Of a stretch of DNA of 64,000 nucleotides, positions 50,501 to 64,000 are shown in pieces (position 1 is the stretch's first letter; every line of letters starts with the position of its first letter). The position numbers were made by a program, and so were the translations under genes. The stretch lies in contig CM036223.1 in NCBI GenBank assembly GCA_020631735.1, positions 12,339,356 to 12,403,355 on the forward strand, read 5' to 3'. The stretch is from Saccharum officinarum (taxonomy: Eukaryota; Streptophyta; Magnoliopsida; Poales; Poaceae). The notes under the pieces were generated by a model. It did not search any database and was not told where the DNA came from. It saw only the letters and a program-made list of their open reading frames with translations.

Positions 50501-53500
50501 TGGGTCCACTCGGGTTTCGAAACGAGTTGGGTAGGACAGGAATGGCACATAGGAAGTTAGAGTGGATAGATTAGATGATGTCACTATCAATTATGACAGT
50601 TACTTAGACCATTAATGTACGCTGGATGCCACGACATTGGGGACTGCTGACGCTGATTTCAGGGCAGATTGAAAACCATGAGAACTTTGCCTTTCAGATA
50701 TGAAATCGAGCTAGATTTTTTTCATGGCTACAAAATTAGATACCTCACCATAGAGAACCTGAATTGGTAGAAGTGGACCCATAGATATTTTTCTAAAAAT
50801 CACTTATCATAGGCCACAAAGTAGCAATTATTTTGGTAACATCTTGCAATTTTATCGAAGATGTCTGGGTCCACCCGTGTTTCGAAACGAGCTGGGTAGG
50901 ACAGGAATGACACATAGGAAGTTAGGGTGGATAGGTTAGATGATGTCACTATCAATTATGTCACTTACCCAGGCCATTAATGTATGCGGGACGCCACGAC
51001 ACTGGGGACTGCTGACGCTGATTTTCAAGGCAGATTGAAAACCATGAGAACATTGCCTTTCGGATTTGAAATTGAGCTAGATTTTTTTCATGGCTACATT
51101 ATCAGATACCTCACCATAGAGAACCTGAATTGGCAAAAGTGGACCGCTAGAGATTTTTCTAAAAATCACTTATCATAGGCCACAAAGTAGCAATTGTTTT
51201 GGTAAAATCTTGCAATTTTATCGAAGATGTCTAGGTCCACCCGTGTTTCGCAACGAGCTTGGTAGGATCGGAATGGCACATAGGAAGTTAGGGTGGATAG
51301 GTTAGATGATGTCACTATCAATTATGTCACTTACCCTGGCCATTAATGTACGTTGGACGCCACGACACCGGGGACTGCTGACGCTAATTTCAGGGCAGAT
51401 TGAAAACCATGAGAACTTTGCCTTTTGGATATGAAATCAAGCTAGATTTTTTTCATGGCTACATTATTAGATACCTCACCATAGAGAAACTAAATTGGCA
51501 AAAGGGGACCCTATAGATTTTTATAAAAATCACTTATCATAGGCCACAAACTAGCAATTATTTTGGTAAAATCTTGCAATTTTATCGAGGATGTCTGGGT
51601 CCACCCGTGTTTCAAAACGAGCTGGGTAGGACAGGAATGGCACATAGAAAGTTAGGGTGGATAGGTTAGATGATGTCACTATCAATTATGTCACTTACCT
51701 AGGCCAATATTGTACGTTGGACGCCACGACACTGGGGACTGCTGACGCTGATTTCAGGGCAGATTGAAAACCATGAGAACTTTGCCTTTTGGATATGAAA
51801 TCAAGCTAGATTTTTTTTATGGCTACATTATTAGATACCTCACCATAGAGAAACTGAATTGGCAAAAGTGGACCCTAGAGATTTTTCTAAAAATCACTTA
51901 TCAAAGGCCACAAAGTAGCAATTATTTTGGTAAAATCTTGCAATTTTATCGAAGATGTCTGGGTCCACCCGTGTTTCGAAACGAGCTGGGTAGGACAGGA
52001 ATGGCACATAGAAAGTTAGGGTGGATAGGTTAGATGATGTCACTATCAATTATGTCACTTACCCAGGCCATTAATGTATGCTAGACGCCACGACAACGGG
52101 GACTGCCGACGTTCATTTTAGGGCTGATTAAAAACCATGAGAACTTTGCCTTCTGGATATGGAATCGAGCTAGATTTTTTTTCACAGCTGCAGAATCACA
52201 TGCCTCACCCAAGATAACCTAAATTGACAAAATAGAATCACTGGAGATTTTTCTAAAAGTCATTTATCATTGGCCATAAAGTAGCATTTATTTTGGTGAA
52301 ATCTTACAATTCCGTCAAAGATGTCTGGGTCCACTCGTGTTTCGAAACGAGCTAGGTAGGACAGGAATGGCACATAGGAAGTTAGAGTGGATAGATTAGA
52401 TGATGTCACTATCAATTATGTCACTTACCCAGGCCATTAATGTATGCTGGATGCCATGACATTGGGGACTGCTGACGCTGATTTCAGGGAAGATTGAAAA
52501 CCATGAGAGCTTTGCCTTTCGGATATGAAATCGAGCTAAATTTTTTTCATGGCTACAGAATTAGATACCTCACCATAGAGAACCTGAATTGGCAAAAGTG
52601 GATCCCTAGAGATTTTTCTAAAAATCACTTATCATAGGCCACAAAGTAGCAATTATTTTGGTAAAATCTTGCAATTTTATCGAAGATGTCTGGGTCCACC
52701 CGTGTTTCGAAACGAGCTGGGTAGGACAGGAATGGCACATAGGAAGTTAGGGTGGATAGGTTAGATGATGTCACTATCAATTATGTCACTTACCCTGGCC
52801 ATTAATGTACGCTGGATGCCACGACATCGGGGACTGCTGACGCTGATTTCAGGGCAGATTGAAAACCATGAAAACTTTGCCTTTCGGATATGAAATCGAG
52901 CTAGATTTTTTTCATGGCTACATTATTAGATACCTCACCATAGAGAACCTGAATTGGCAAAAGTGGACCCCTAGAGATTTTTCTAAAAATCACTTATCAT
53001 AGGCCACAAAGTAGCAATTGTTTTGGTAAAATCTTGCAATTTTATCGAAGAAGTCTGGGTCCACCCGTGTTTCAAAACGAGCTGGGTAGGACAGGAATGG
53101 CACATTGGAAGTTAGGGTGGATAGGTTAGATGATGTCACTATCAGTTATGTCACTTACCTAGAATATTAATGTATGTTGGACGCCATGACACCGGAGACT
53201 GCTGACGCTGATTTCAGGGCAGATTGAAAACCATGAGAACTTTGCCTTTCGGATATGAAATTGAGCTAGATTTTTTCATGGCTACATTATCAGATACCTC
53301 ACCATAGAGAACCTGAATTGGCAAAAGTGGACCCCTAGCGATTTTTCTAAAAATCACTTATCATAGGCCACAAAGTAGCAATTGTTTTGGTAAAATCTTG
53401 CAATTTTATCGAAGATGTCTGCGTCCACCCGTGTTTCGAAACGAGCTGGTTAGGATAGGAATGGCACTTAGCAAGTTAGGGTGGATAGGTTAGATGATGT

Positions 53501-56500
53501 CACAATCAATTATGTCACTTACCTAGGCCATTAATGTACGCTAGACGCCACGACAATGGGGACTCCGACATTCATTTCAGGGCTGATTAAAAACCATGAG
53601 AACTTTGCCTTCCGGATATGGAATTGAGCTAGATTTTTTTTTTCACAAATGCAGAATCACATGCCTCACCCTAGATAACCTAAATTGCAAAAGAGAATCA
53701 CTAGAGATTTTTCTAAAAGTCATTTATCATTGGCCATAAAGTAGCATTTATTTTGGTGAAATCTTACAATTCCGTCGAAGATGTCTGGGTCCACTCGTGT
53801 TTCGAAACGAGCTGGGTAGGACAGGAATGGCACATAGGAAGTTAGAGTGGATAGATTAGATGATGTCACTATCAATTATGTCACTTACCCAGACCATTAA
53901 TGTACACTGGATGCCACGACATCGGGGACTGCTGACGCTGATTTCAGGGCAGATTGAAAACCATGAGAACTTTGCCTTTCGGATATGAAATCGAGCTAGA
54001 TTTTTTTTCATGGATACAAAATTACATACCTCACCATAGAGAACCTGAATTGGTAGAAGTCAACCCATAGAGATTTTTCTAAAAATCACTTATCATAGGC
54101 CACAAAGTAGCAATTATTTTGGTAAAATCTTGCAATTTTATCGAAGATGTCTGGGTCCACCCGTGTTTCGAAACAAGCTGGGTAGGATAGGAATGACACA
54201 TAGGAAGTTAGGGTGGATAGGTTAGATGATGTCACTATCAATTATGTCACTTACCCAGGCCATTAATGTACGCCGGACGCCACGACACCAGGGACTGCTG
54301 ACGCTGATTTTCAGGGCAGATTGAAAACCATGAGAACTTTGCCTTTCGGATATGAAATTGAGCTAGATTTTTTTCATGGCTACATTATTAGATACCTCAC
54401 CATAGAGAACCTGAATTGGCAAAAGTGGACCCCTAGAGATTTTTCTAAAAATCACTTATCATAGGCCACAAAGTAGCAATTGTTTTGGTAAAATCTTGCA
54501 ATTTTATCGAAGATGTCTAGGTCCACCCGTGTTTCGAAATGAGCTAGGTAGGATAGGAATGGCACATAGGAAGTTAGGGTGGATAGGTTAGATGATTTCA
54601 CTATCAATTATGTCACTTACCCATGCCATTAATCTACGTTGGACGCCACGACACCGAGGACTGCTGACGCTGATTTCAGGGCAGACTGAAAACCATGAGA
54701 TCTTTGCCTTTTGGATATGAAATCGAGCTAGATTTTTTTCATGGCTACATTATTAGATACCTCACCATAGAGAAACTGAATTGGCAAAAGTGGAACCTAG
54801 ACATTTTTCTAAAAATCACTTATCATAGGCCACAAACTAGCAATTGTTTTGGTAAAATCTTGCAATTTTATCGAAGATGTCTGGGTCCACCCGTGTTTCG
54901 AAACGAGCTGGGTAGGACAGGAATGGCACATAGAAAGTTAGGGTGGATAGGTTAGATGATGTCACTATCAATTATGTCACTTACCCAGGCCATTAATGTA
55001 CGCTGGATGCCATGACAACGGGGACTGCCAACATTCATTTCAGGGCTGATTAAAAACCATGAGAACTTTGCCTTCTGGATATGGAATCGAGCTAGATTTT
55101 TTTTTCACAGCTGCAGAATCACATGCCTCACCCAAGATAACCTAAATTGACAAAAGAGAATCACTGGAGATTTTTCTAAAAGTCATTTATCATTGGCCAT
55201 AAAGTAGCATTTATTTTGGTGAAATCTTACAATTCCGTCGAAAATGTCTGGGTCCACTCGTGTTTCGAAACGAGCTGGGTAGGACAGGAATGGCACATAG
55301 GAAGATGGAGTGGATAGATTAGATGATGTCACTATCAATTATGTCACTTACCCAGGCCATTAATGTATGCTGGATGCCACGACATCGGGGACTACTGACG
55401 CTGATTTCAGGGCATGTTGGAAACCATGAGAGCTTTGCCTTTCGGATATGAAATCGAGCTAAATTTTTTTCATGGCTACAGAATTAGATACCTCACCATA
55501 GAGAACCTGAATTGGCAAAAGTGGATCCCTAGAGATTTTTCTAAAAATCACTTATCATAGGCCACAAAGTAGCAATTATTTTGGTAAAATCTTGCAATTT
55601 TATCGAAGATGTCTGGGTCCACCCGTGTTTCGAAACGAGCTGGGTAGGACAGTAATGGCACATAGGAAGTTAGGGTGGATAGGTTAGATGATGTCACTAT
55701 CAATTATTTTACTTACCCAGGCCATTAATCTACGCTGGATGCCACGACACCGGGGACTGCTCACGCTGATTTCAGGGCATATTGAAAACCATGAAAACTT
55801 TGCCTTTTGGATATGAAATCGAGCTAGATTTTTTTCATGGCTACATTATCAGATACCTCACCATAGAGAACCTGAATTGGCAAAAGTGGACCCCTAGAGA
55901 TTTTTCTAAAAATCACATATCATAGGCCACAAAGTAGCAATTGTTTTGGTAAAATCTTGCAATTTTATCGAAGAAGTCTGGGTCCACCCGTGTTTTGAAA
56001 TGAGCTAGGTAGGATAGGAATGGCACATTGGAAGTTAGGGTGGATAGGTTAGATGATGTCACTATCAGTTATGTCACTTACCTAGGCTATTAATGTACGC
56101 TGGACGCCATGACACCGGGGACTGCTGACGCTGATTTCAGGGCAGATTGAAAACCATGAGAACTTTGCCTTTTGGATATGAAATTGAGCTAGATTTTTTC
56201 ATGGCTACATTATCAGATACCTCACCATAGAGAACCTGAATTGGCAAAAGTGGACCCCTGGTGATTTTTCTAAAAATCACTTATCATAGGCCACAAAGTA
56301 GCAATTGTTTTGGTAAAATCTTGCAATTTTATCGAAGAAGTCTGGGTCCACCCGTGTTTTGAAATGAGCTAGGTAGGATAGGAATGGCACATTGGAAGTT
56401 AGGGTGGATAGGTTAGATGATGTCACTATCAGTTATGTCACTTACCTAGGCTATTAATGTACGCTGGACGCCATGACACCGGGGACTGCTGACGCTGATT

Positions 56501-59500
56501 TCAGGGCAGATTGAAAACCATGAGAACTTTGCCTTTCGGATATGAAATTGAGCTAGATTTTTTCATGGCTACATTATCAGATACCTCACCATAGAGAACC
56601 TGAATTGGCAAAAGTGGACCCCTGGTGATTTTTCTAAAAATCACTTATCATAGGCCACAAAGTAGCAATTGTTTTGGTAAAATCTTGCAATTTTATCGAA
56701 GATGTCTGCGTCCACCCGTGTTTCAAAACGAGCTGGGTAGGATAGGAATGACACTTAGCAAGTTAGGGTGGATAGGTTAGATGATGTCACTATCAATTAT
56801 GTCACTTACCTAGGCCATTAATGTACGCTAGACGCCACGACAACGGGGACTCCGACATTCATTTTAGGGCTGATTAAAAACCATGAGAACTTTGCCTTCC
56901 GGATATGGAATTGAGCTAGATTTTTTTCACAAATGCAGAATCACATGCCTCACCCTAGATAACCTAAATTGACAAAAGAGAATCACTGGAGATTTTTCTA
57001 AAAGTCATTTATCATTGGCTATAAAGTAGCATTTATTTTGGTGAAATCTTACAATTCCGTCGAAGATGTCTAGGTCCACTCGTGTTTCGAAACGAGCTAG
57101 GTAGGACAGGAATGGCACATAGGAAGTTAGAGTGGATAGATTAGATGATGTCACTATCAATTATGTCACTTACCCAGACCATTAATGTATGCTGGATGCC
57201 ACAACATCGGGGACTGCTGACGCTGATTTCTGGGCAGATTGAAAACCATGAGAACTTTGCCTTTCAGATATGAAATCGGGCTAGATTTTTTTCATGGCTA
57301 CAAAATTAGATACCTCACCATAGAGAACCTAAATTGGCAGAAGTGGACCCATAGAGGATTTTCTAAAAATTACTTATCATAGGCCACAAAGTAGCAATTA
57401 TTTTGGTAAAATTTTGCAATTTTATCGAAGATGTCTGGGTCCACCTGTGTTTCGAAACGAGCTAGGTAGGATAGGAATGACACATAGGAAGTTAGGGTGG
57501 ATAGGTTAGATGATGTCACTATCAATTATGTCACTTACCCAGGCCATTAATGTATGCCGGACGCCACGACACCGGGGACTACTGACGCTGATTTTCAGGG
57601 CAGATTGAAAACCATGAGAACTTTGCCTTTCGGTTATGAAATTGAGCTAGATTTTTTTCATGGCTACATTATCAGATACCTCACCATAGAGAACCTAAAT
57701 TGGCAAAAGTGGAACCCTAGAGATTTTTCTAAAAATCACTTATCATAGGCCACAAAGTAGCAATTGTTTTGGTAAAATCTTGCAATTTTATCGAAGATAT
57801 CTAGGTCCACCCGTGTTTTGAAAGGAGCTGGGTAGGATAGGAATGGCACATAGGAAGTTAGGGTGGATAGGTTAGATGATTTCACTATAAATTATGTCAC
57901 TTACCCAGGCCATTAATGTACGTTGGACGCCACGACACCGGGGACTGCTGACGCTAATTTCAGGGCAGATTGAAAACCATGAGATCTTTGCCTTTTGTAT
58001 ATGAAATCGAGCTAGATTTTTTTCATGGCTACATTATTAGATACCTCACCATAGAGAAACTGAATTGGCAAAAGTGGACCCTAGAGATTTTTCTAAAAAT
58101 CACTTATCATAGGCCACAAACTAGCAATTGTTTTGGTAAAATCTTGCAATTTTATCGAAGATGTCTGGGTCCACCCGTGTTTCGAAACGAGCTGGGTAGG
58201 ACAGGAATGGCACATAGAAAGTTAGGGTGGATAGGTTAGATGATGTCACTATCAATTATGTCACTTACCCAGGCCATTAATGTACGCTGGACGCCACGAC
58301 AACGGGGTTTGCCGACGTTCATTTCATGGCTGATTAAAAACCATGAGAACTTTGCCTTCTGGATATGGAATCGAGCTAGATTTTTTTTTCACAGCTGCAG
58401 AATCACATGCCTCACCAAAGATAACCTAAATTGACAAATGAGAATCACTGGAGATTTTTCTAAAAGTCATTTATCGTTGGCCATAAAGTAGCATTTATTT
58501 GGTGAAATCTTACAATTCCGTCGAAAATGTCTGGGTCCACACGTGTTTCAAAATGAGCTGGGTAGGACAGGAATGGCACATAGGAAGTTAGAGTGGATAG
58601 ATTAGATGATGTCCCTATCAATTATGTCACTTACCCAGGCCATTAATGTATGCTGGATGCCACGACATCAGGGACTGCTGACGCTGATTTCAGGGCAGAT
58701 TGAAAACCATGAGAGCTTTACCTTTCGGATATGAAATCAAGCTAAATTTTTTTCATGGCTACAGAATTAGATACCTCACCATAGAGAACCTGAATTGACA
58801 TAAGTGGATCCCTAGAGATTTTTCTAAAAATCACTTATCATAGGCCACAAAGTAGCAATTATTTTGGTAAAATCTTGCAATTTTATCGAAGATGTCTGGG
58901 TCCACCCGTGTTTCGAAACGAGCTGGGTAGGATAGTAATGGCACATAGGAAGTTAGGGTGGATAGGTTAGATGATGTCACTATCAATTATGTCACTTACC
59001 CAGGCCATTAATCTACGCTGGACGCCACGACACCGGGGTCTGCTCATGCTGATTTCAGGGCAGATTGAAAACCATGAAAACTTTGCCTTTTGGATATGAA
59101 ATCGAGCTACATTTTTTTCATGGCTACATTATCAGATACCTCACCATAGAGAACCTGAATTGGCAAAAGTGGACCCCTAGAGATTTTTCTAAAAATCACA
59201 TATCATAGGCCACAATGTAGCAATTGTTTTATTAAAATCTTGCAATTTTATCGAAGAAGTCTGGGTCCACCCGTGTTTCGAAACAAGCTGGGTAGGACAG
59301 GAATGGCACATTGGAAGTTAGGGTGGATAGGTTAGATGATGTCACTATCAGTTATGTCACTTACCTAGGCTATTAATGTATGCTGGACGCCACGACACCG
59401 GGGACTGCTGACGCTGATTTCAGGGTAGATTGAAAACCATGAGAACTTTGCCTTTTGGATATGAAATCGAGCTAGATTTTTTTCATGGCTACAAAATTAG

Positions 59501-61260
59501 ATACCTCACCATAGAGAACCTGAATTGGGAAAAGTGGACCCCAAGAGATTTTTCTAAAAATCACTTATCATAAGCCACAAAGTAGCAATTATTTTGGTAA
59601 AATCTTGCAATTTTATCGAAGATGTCTAGGTCCACCCGTGTTTCGAAATGAGCTGGGTAGGACAGGAATGACACATAGGAAGTTAGGGTGGATAGGTTAG
59701 ATGATGTCACTATCAATTATGTCACTTACCCAGGCCATTAATGTACGCCGGATGCCACGACACCGGGGACTGCTGACGCTGATTTCAGGGCAGATTGAAA
59801 ACCATGAGAACTTTGCCTTTCAGATATGAAATTGAGCTAGATTTTTTATTTCTACATTATCAGATACCTCACCATAGAGAACCTAAATTGGCAAAAGTGG
59901 ACCCCTAGCGATTTTTCTAAAAATCACTTATCATAGGCCACAAAGTAGCAATTGTTTTGGTGAAATCTTGCAATTTTATCGAAGGTGTCTGCATCCACCC
60001 GTGTTTCAAAACGAGCTGGGTAGGATAGGAATGGCACTTAGCAAGTTCGGGTGGATAGGTTAGATGATGTCACTATCAATTATGTCACTTACCCAGGCCA
60101 TTAATGTACGCTGGACGCCACGACAACGGGGACTGCCGACGTTCATTTCAGGGCTGATTAAAAACCATGAGAACTTTGCCTTCTGGATATGGAATTGAGC
60201 TAGATTTTTTTTTCACAAATGCAGAATCACATGCCTCACCCTAGATAACCTAAATTGATAAAAGAGAATCACTGGAGATTTTTCTAAAAGTCATTTATCA
60301 TTGGCCATAAAGTAGCATTTATTTTGGTGAAATCTTATAATTCCGTCGAAGATGTCTGGGTCCACTCGTGTTTCGAAACGAGCTGGGTAGGATAGGAATG
60401 GCACATAGGAAGTTAGAGTGGATAGATTAGATGATGTCACTATCAATTATGTCACTTACCCAGACAATTAATGTACGCTGGATGCCACGACATCGGGGAC
60501 TGCTGACGCTGATTTCAGGGCAGATTGAAAACCATGAGAACTTTGCCTTTCGGATATGAAATCGAGCTAGATTTTTTTCATGGCTATAGAATTAGATACC
60601 TCACCATAGAGAACCTGAATTGGCAGAAGTGGACCCATAGAGATTTTTCTAAAAATCACTTATCATAGGCCACAAAGTAGCAATTATTTTGGTAAAATCT
60701 TGCAATTTTATCGAAGATGTCTGGGTCCACCCGTGTTTCAAAACGAGCTGGGTAGGACAGGAATGACACATAGGAAGTTAGGGTGGATAGGTTAGATGAT
60801 GTCACTATCAATTATGTCACTTACCTAGGCCATTAATGTACGTCGGACGCCACGACACCGGGGACTGCTGACGCTGATTTCAGGGCAGATTGAAAACCAT
60901 GAGAACTTTGCCTTTCGGATATGAAATTGAGCTAGATTTTTTTCATGGCTACATTATCAGATACCTCACCATAGAGAACCTGAATTGGCAAAAGTGGACC
61001 CCTAGAGATTTTTCTAAAAATCACTTATCATAGGCCACAAAGTAGCAATTGTTTTGGTAAAATCTTGCAATTTTATCGAAGAAGTCTGGGTCCACCCGTG
61101 TTTCGAAACGAGCTAGGTAAGACAGGAATGGCACATTGGAAGTTAGGGTGGATAGGTTAGATGATGTCACTATCAGTTATGTCACTTACCTAGGCTATTA
61201 ATGTACGCTGGACGCCATGACACCGGGGACTGCTGACGTTGATTTCAGGGTAGATTGAAA
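47522..61260. repeat. Satellite B, 9-mer HOR (about 3.28 kb, at least three copies)
   Basis: The private variant CCATGAGATC occurs at 48161, 54693 and 57977, offsets of 6532 and 3284; the intervening copy near 51407 has reverted or lost it. A second private variant, GATGATTTCAC, shows the same two offsets (48060, 54592 and 57876 by position). X monomers fall in an alternating 4- and 5-monomer spacing (near 48620, 50450, 52230, 53690, 55150, 56970, 58430 and 60250), as expected for a 9-mer with two X positions. One copy has an extra monomer near 51764 and lacks one near 53200. The X near 50460 has an internal deletion of about 60 bp. Confidence 0.85.
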
Positions 61261-64000
61261 ACCATGAGAACTTTGCCTTTTGGATATGAAATTGAGCTAG
61301 ATTTTTTTCATGGCTACAAAATTAGATACCTCACCATAGAGAACCTGAATTGGGAAAAGTGGACCCCAAGAGATTTTTCTAAAAATCACTTATCATAAGC
61401 CACAAAGTAGCAATTATTTTGGTAAAATCTTGCAATTTTATCGAAGATGTCTGGGTCCACCCGTGTTTTGAAATGAGCTGGGTAGGACAGGAATGACACA
61501 TAGGAAGTTAGGGTGGATAGGTTAGATGATGTCACTATCAATTATGTCACTTACCTAGGCCATTAATGTACGCCGGATGCCACGACACCGGGGACTGCTG
61601 ACGCTGATTTCAGGGCAGATTGAAAACCATGAGAACTTTGCCTTTCGGATATGAAATTGAGCTAGATTTTTTCATGGCTACATTATCAGATACCTCACCA
61701 TAGAGAACCTGAATTGGCAAAAGTGGACCCCTAGAGATTTTTCTAAAAATCACTTATCATAGGCCACAAAGTAGCAATTGTTTTGGTAAAATCTTGCAAT
61801 TTTATCGAAGATGTCTGCGTCCACCCGTGTTTCGAAACGAGCTGGGTAGGATAGGAATGGCACATAGGAAGTTAGGGTGGATAGGTTAGATGATGTCACT
61901 ATCAATTATGTCACTTACCCAGGCCATTAATGTACGCTGGATGCCACGACAACGAGGACTCCGACATTCATTTCAGGGCTGATTAAAAACCATGACAACT
62001 TTGCCTTACGTATATGGAATTGAGCTAGATTTTTTTTCACAAATACAGAATCACATGCCTCACCCTAGATAACCTAAATTGACAAAAGAGAATCACTGGA
62101 GATTTTTCTAAAAGTCATTTATCATTGGCCATAAAGTAGCATTTATTTTGGTGAAATCTTACAATTTTATCGAAGATGTCTGGGTCCACTCGTGTTTCGA
62201 AATGAGCTAGGTAGGACAGGAATGGCACATAGGAAGTTAGAGTGGATAGATTAGATGATGTCACTATCAATTATGTCACTTACCTAGGCCATTAATGTAC
62301 GCTGGACGCCACGACACCGGGGACTGCTGACGCTGATTTCAGGGCAGATTGAAAACCATGAGAACTTTGCCTTTCGGATATGAAATTGAGCTAGATTTTT
62401 TTCATGGCTACATTATCAGATACCTCACCATAGAGAACCTGAATTGGCAAAAGTGGACCCCTAGAGATTTTTCTAAAAATCACTTATCATAGGCCACAAA
62501 GTAGCAATTATTTTGGTAAAATTTTGCAATTTTATCGAAGATGTCTAGGTCCACCCGTGTTTCGAAACGAGCTAGGTAGGACAGGAATGGCACATAGGAA
62601 GTTAGGGTGGATAGGTTAGATGATGTCACTATCAATTATGTCACTTACCCAGGCCATTAATGTACGCTGGACGCCACGACACCGGGGACTGCTGACGCTG
62701 ATTTCAGGGCAGATTGAAAACCATGAGAACTTTGCCTTTTGGATATGAAATCGAGCTAGATTTTTTCATGGCTACATTATCAGATACCTCACCATAGAGA
62801 ACCTGAATTGGAAAAAGTGGACCCCTAGAGATTTTTCTAAAAATCACATATCATAGGCCATAAAGTAGCAATTGTTTTGGTAAAATCTTGCAATTTTATC
62901 GAAGAAGTCTGGGTCCACCCGTGTTTCTAAACGAGCTGGGTAGGACAGGAATGGCACATTGGAAGTTAGGGTGGATAGGTTAGATGATGTCACTATCAGT
63001 TATGTCACTTACCTAGGCTATAAATGTACGCTGGACACCACGACACCGGGGACTGCTGACGCTGATTTCAGGGCAGATTGAAAACCATGAGAACTTTGCC
63101 TTTTGGATATGAAATCGAGCTAGATTTTTTCATGGCTACATTATCAGATACCTCACCATAGAGAACCTGAATTGGAAAAAGTGGACCCCTAGAGATTTTT
63201 CTAAAAATCACTTATCATAGGCCACAAAGTAGCAATTGTTTTGGTAAAATCTTGCAATTTTATCGAAGATGTCTGGGTCCACCCGTGTTTCGAAACGAGC
63301 TGGGTAGGACAGGAATGGCACATAGGAAGTTAGGGTGGATAGGTTAGATGATGTCACTATCAATTATGTCACTTACCTAGGCCATTAATGTACGCTGGAC
63401 GCCACGACACCGGGGACTGCTGACGCTGATTTCAGGGCAGATTGAAAACCATGAGAACTTTGCCTTTCGGATATGAAATTGAGCTAGATTTTTTTCATGG
63501 CTACATTATCAGATACCTCACCATAGAGAACCTGAATTGGCAAAAGTGGACCCTAGAGATTTTTCTAAAAATCACTTATCATAGGCCACAAAGTAGCAAT
63601 TATTTTGGTAAAATCTTGCAATTTTATCGAAGATGTCTAGGTCCACCCGTGTTTCGAAACGAGCTGGGTAGGACAGGAATGGCACATAGGAAGTTAGGGT
63701 GGATAGGTTAGATGATGTCACTATCAATTATGTCACTTACCCAGGCCATTAATGTACGCTGGACGCCACGACACCGGGACTGCTGACGCTGATTTCAGGG
63801 CAGATTGAAAACCATGAGAACTTTGCCTTTTGGATATGAAATCGAGCTAGATTTTTTCATGGCTACATTATCAGATACCTCACCATAGAGAACCTGAATT
63901 GGAAAAAGTGGACCCCTAGAGATTTTTCTAAAAATCACTTATCATAGGCCACAAAGTAGCAATTGTTTTGGTAAAATCTTGCAATTTTATCGAAGATGTC
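61261..64000. repeat. Satellite B, 9-mer order broken; 5-mer duplication then plain B monomers
   Basis: The monomer at about 61265 (with ACAAAATTAGATACC and ACCCCAAGAG) repeats the one at about 59438, 1827 bp earlier. A five-monomer stretch was therefore duplicated and the 9-mer order interrupted. The last X monomer is near 62090. After it, ordinary B monomers, several with AATTGGAAAAAGTGG, run past the window end. Confidence 0.8.

Noticed and set aside
37580..63711. Recurring 83-89-codon ORF in B monomers, nearly identical in many copies
   Set aside because: It is simply the satellite read in one frame. Its start is TTG, adjacent monomers break it with single-base indels, and conservation follows DNA homogenisation rather than codon structure.
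1..64000. CRISPR-like array (regular direct repeats)
   Set aside because: Units are 364-bp contiguous satellite monomers with no repeat-spacer structure, in a eukaryotic retrotransposon context.
36924..64000. Maize knob (180 bp), TR-1 or a known grass centromere repeat (about 155 bp)
   Set aside because: The unit is about 364 bp and I recognise no motif of those families. The length is near TR-1 (about 358 bp) and rice TrsA (about 355 bp), but I cannot support identity without a database search.

Overview
The window is plant heterochromatin, most likely from a grass. That assignment rests on long-LTR retrotransposons whose ends read TGTAACACCCC, an initiator-tRNA-Met-type primer-binding site, GC-rich LTR cores and very long satellite arrays. 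The species cannot be fixed from the sequence. I see no functional protein-coding gene, tRNA, rRNA or CRISPR array. Nearly all of the window is either one tandem satellite superfamily (monomer about 364 bp) or nested LTR retrotransposons.

Layout: (1) 1-2575, satellite subfamily A, about seven monomers in the register a-b-c-d-e-a-b. (2) 2576-22274, a solo LTR (about 4.8 kb once the insertion is removed) that landed inside a satellite monomer. Removing it together with one 5-bp duplication restores a 363-bp monomer spacing. (3) 3729-18606, a younger, structurally complete, non-autonomous long-LTR element of the LARD type, inserted in the GC-rich core of that solo LTR. It has two LTRs of 4977 bp each, PBS, PPT, a perfect CCTAG target-site duplication, and a 4.9-kb internal domain with no recognisable gag or pol. 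(4) 22275-36700, satellite A resumes. Local higher-order repeats (HORs) change from 5-mer to 4-mer to 3-mer and back, and then decay into degenerate monomers. (5) 36701-36823, a fragment of a third long LTR, running into a 100-N assembly gap at 36824-36923. (6) 36924-64000, satellite subfamily B, related to A but clearly distinct. It begins as a homogeneous monomeric stretch, then five copies of a 1.09-kb 3-mer HOR (paired into a 2.19-kb 6-mer), then a 3.28-kb 9-mer HOR.

Inferred order of events: an ancestral satellite split into A and B; A was invaded by a long-LTR element that collapsed to a solo LTR; the LARD then inserted into that LTR. About 42 differences between its LTRs, counted by eye, suggest a few hundred thousand years at a usual grass rate. 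The most interesting content is the multi-regime HOR architecture of the satellite, the bridging monomer X, a CENP-B-box-like motif confined to subfamily B, and the gene-free but structurally intact LARD. Indel-rich sequence around the gap means fine detail between about 28.9 and 40 kb should be read with caution.
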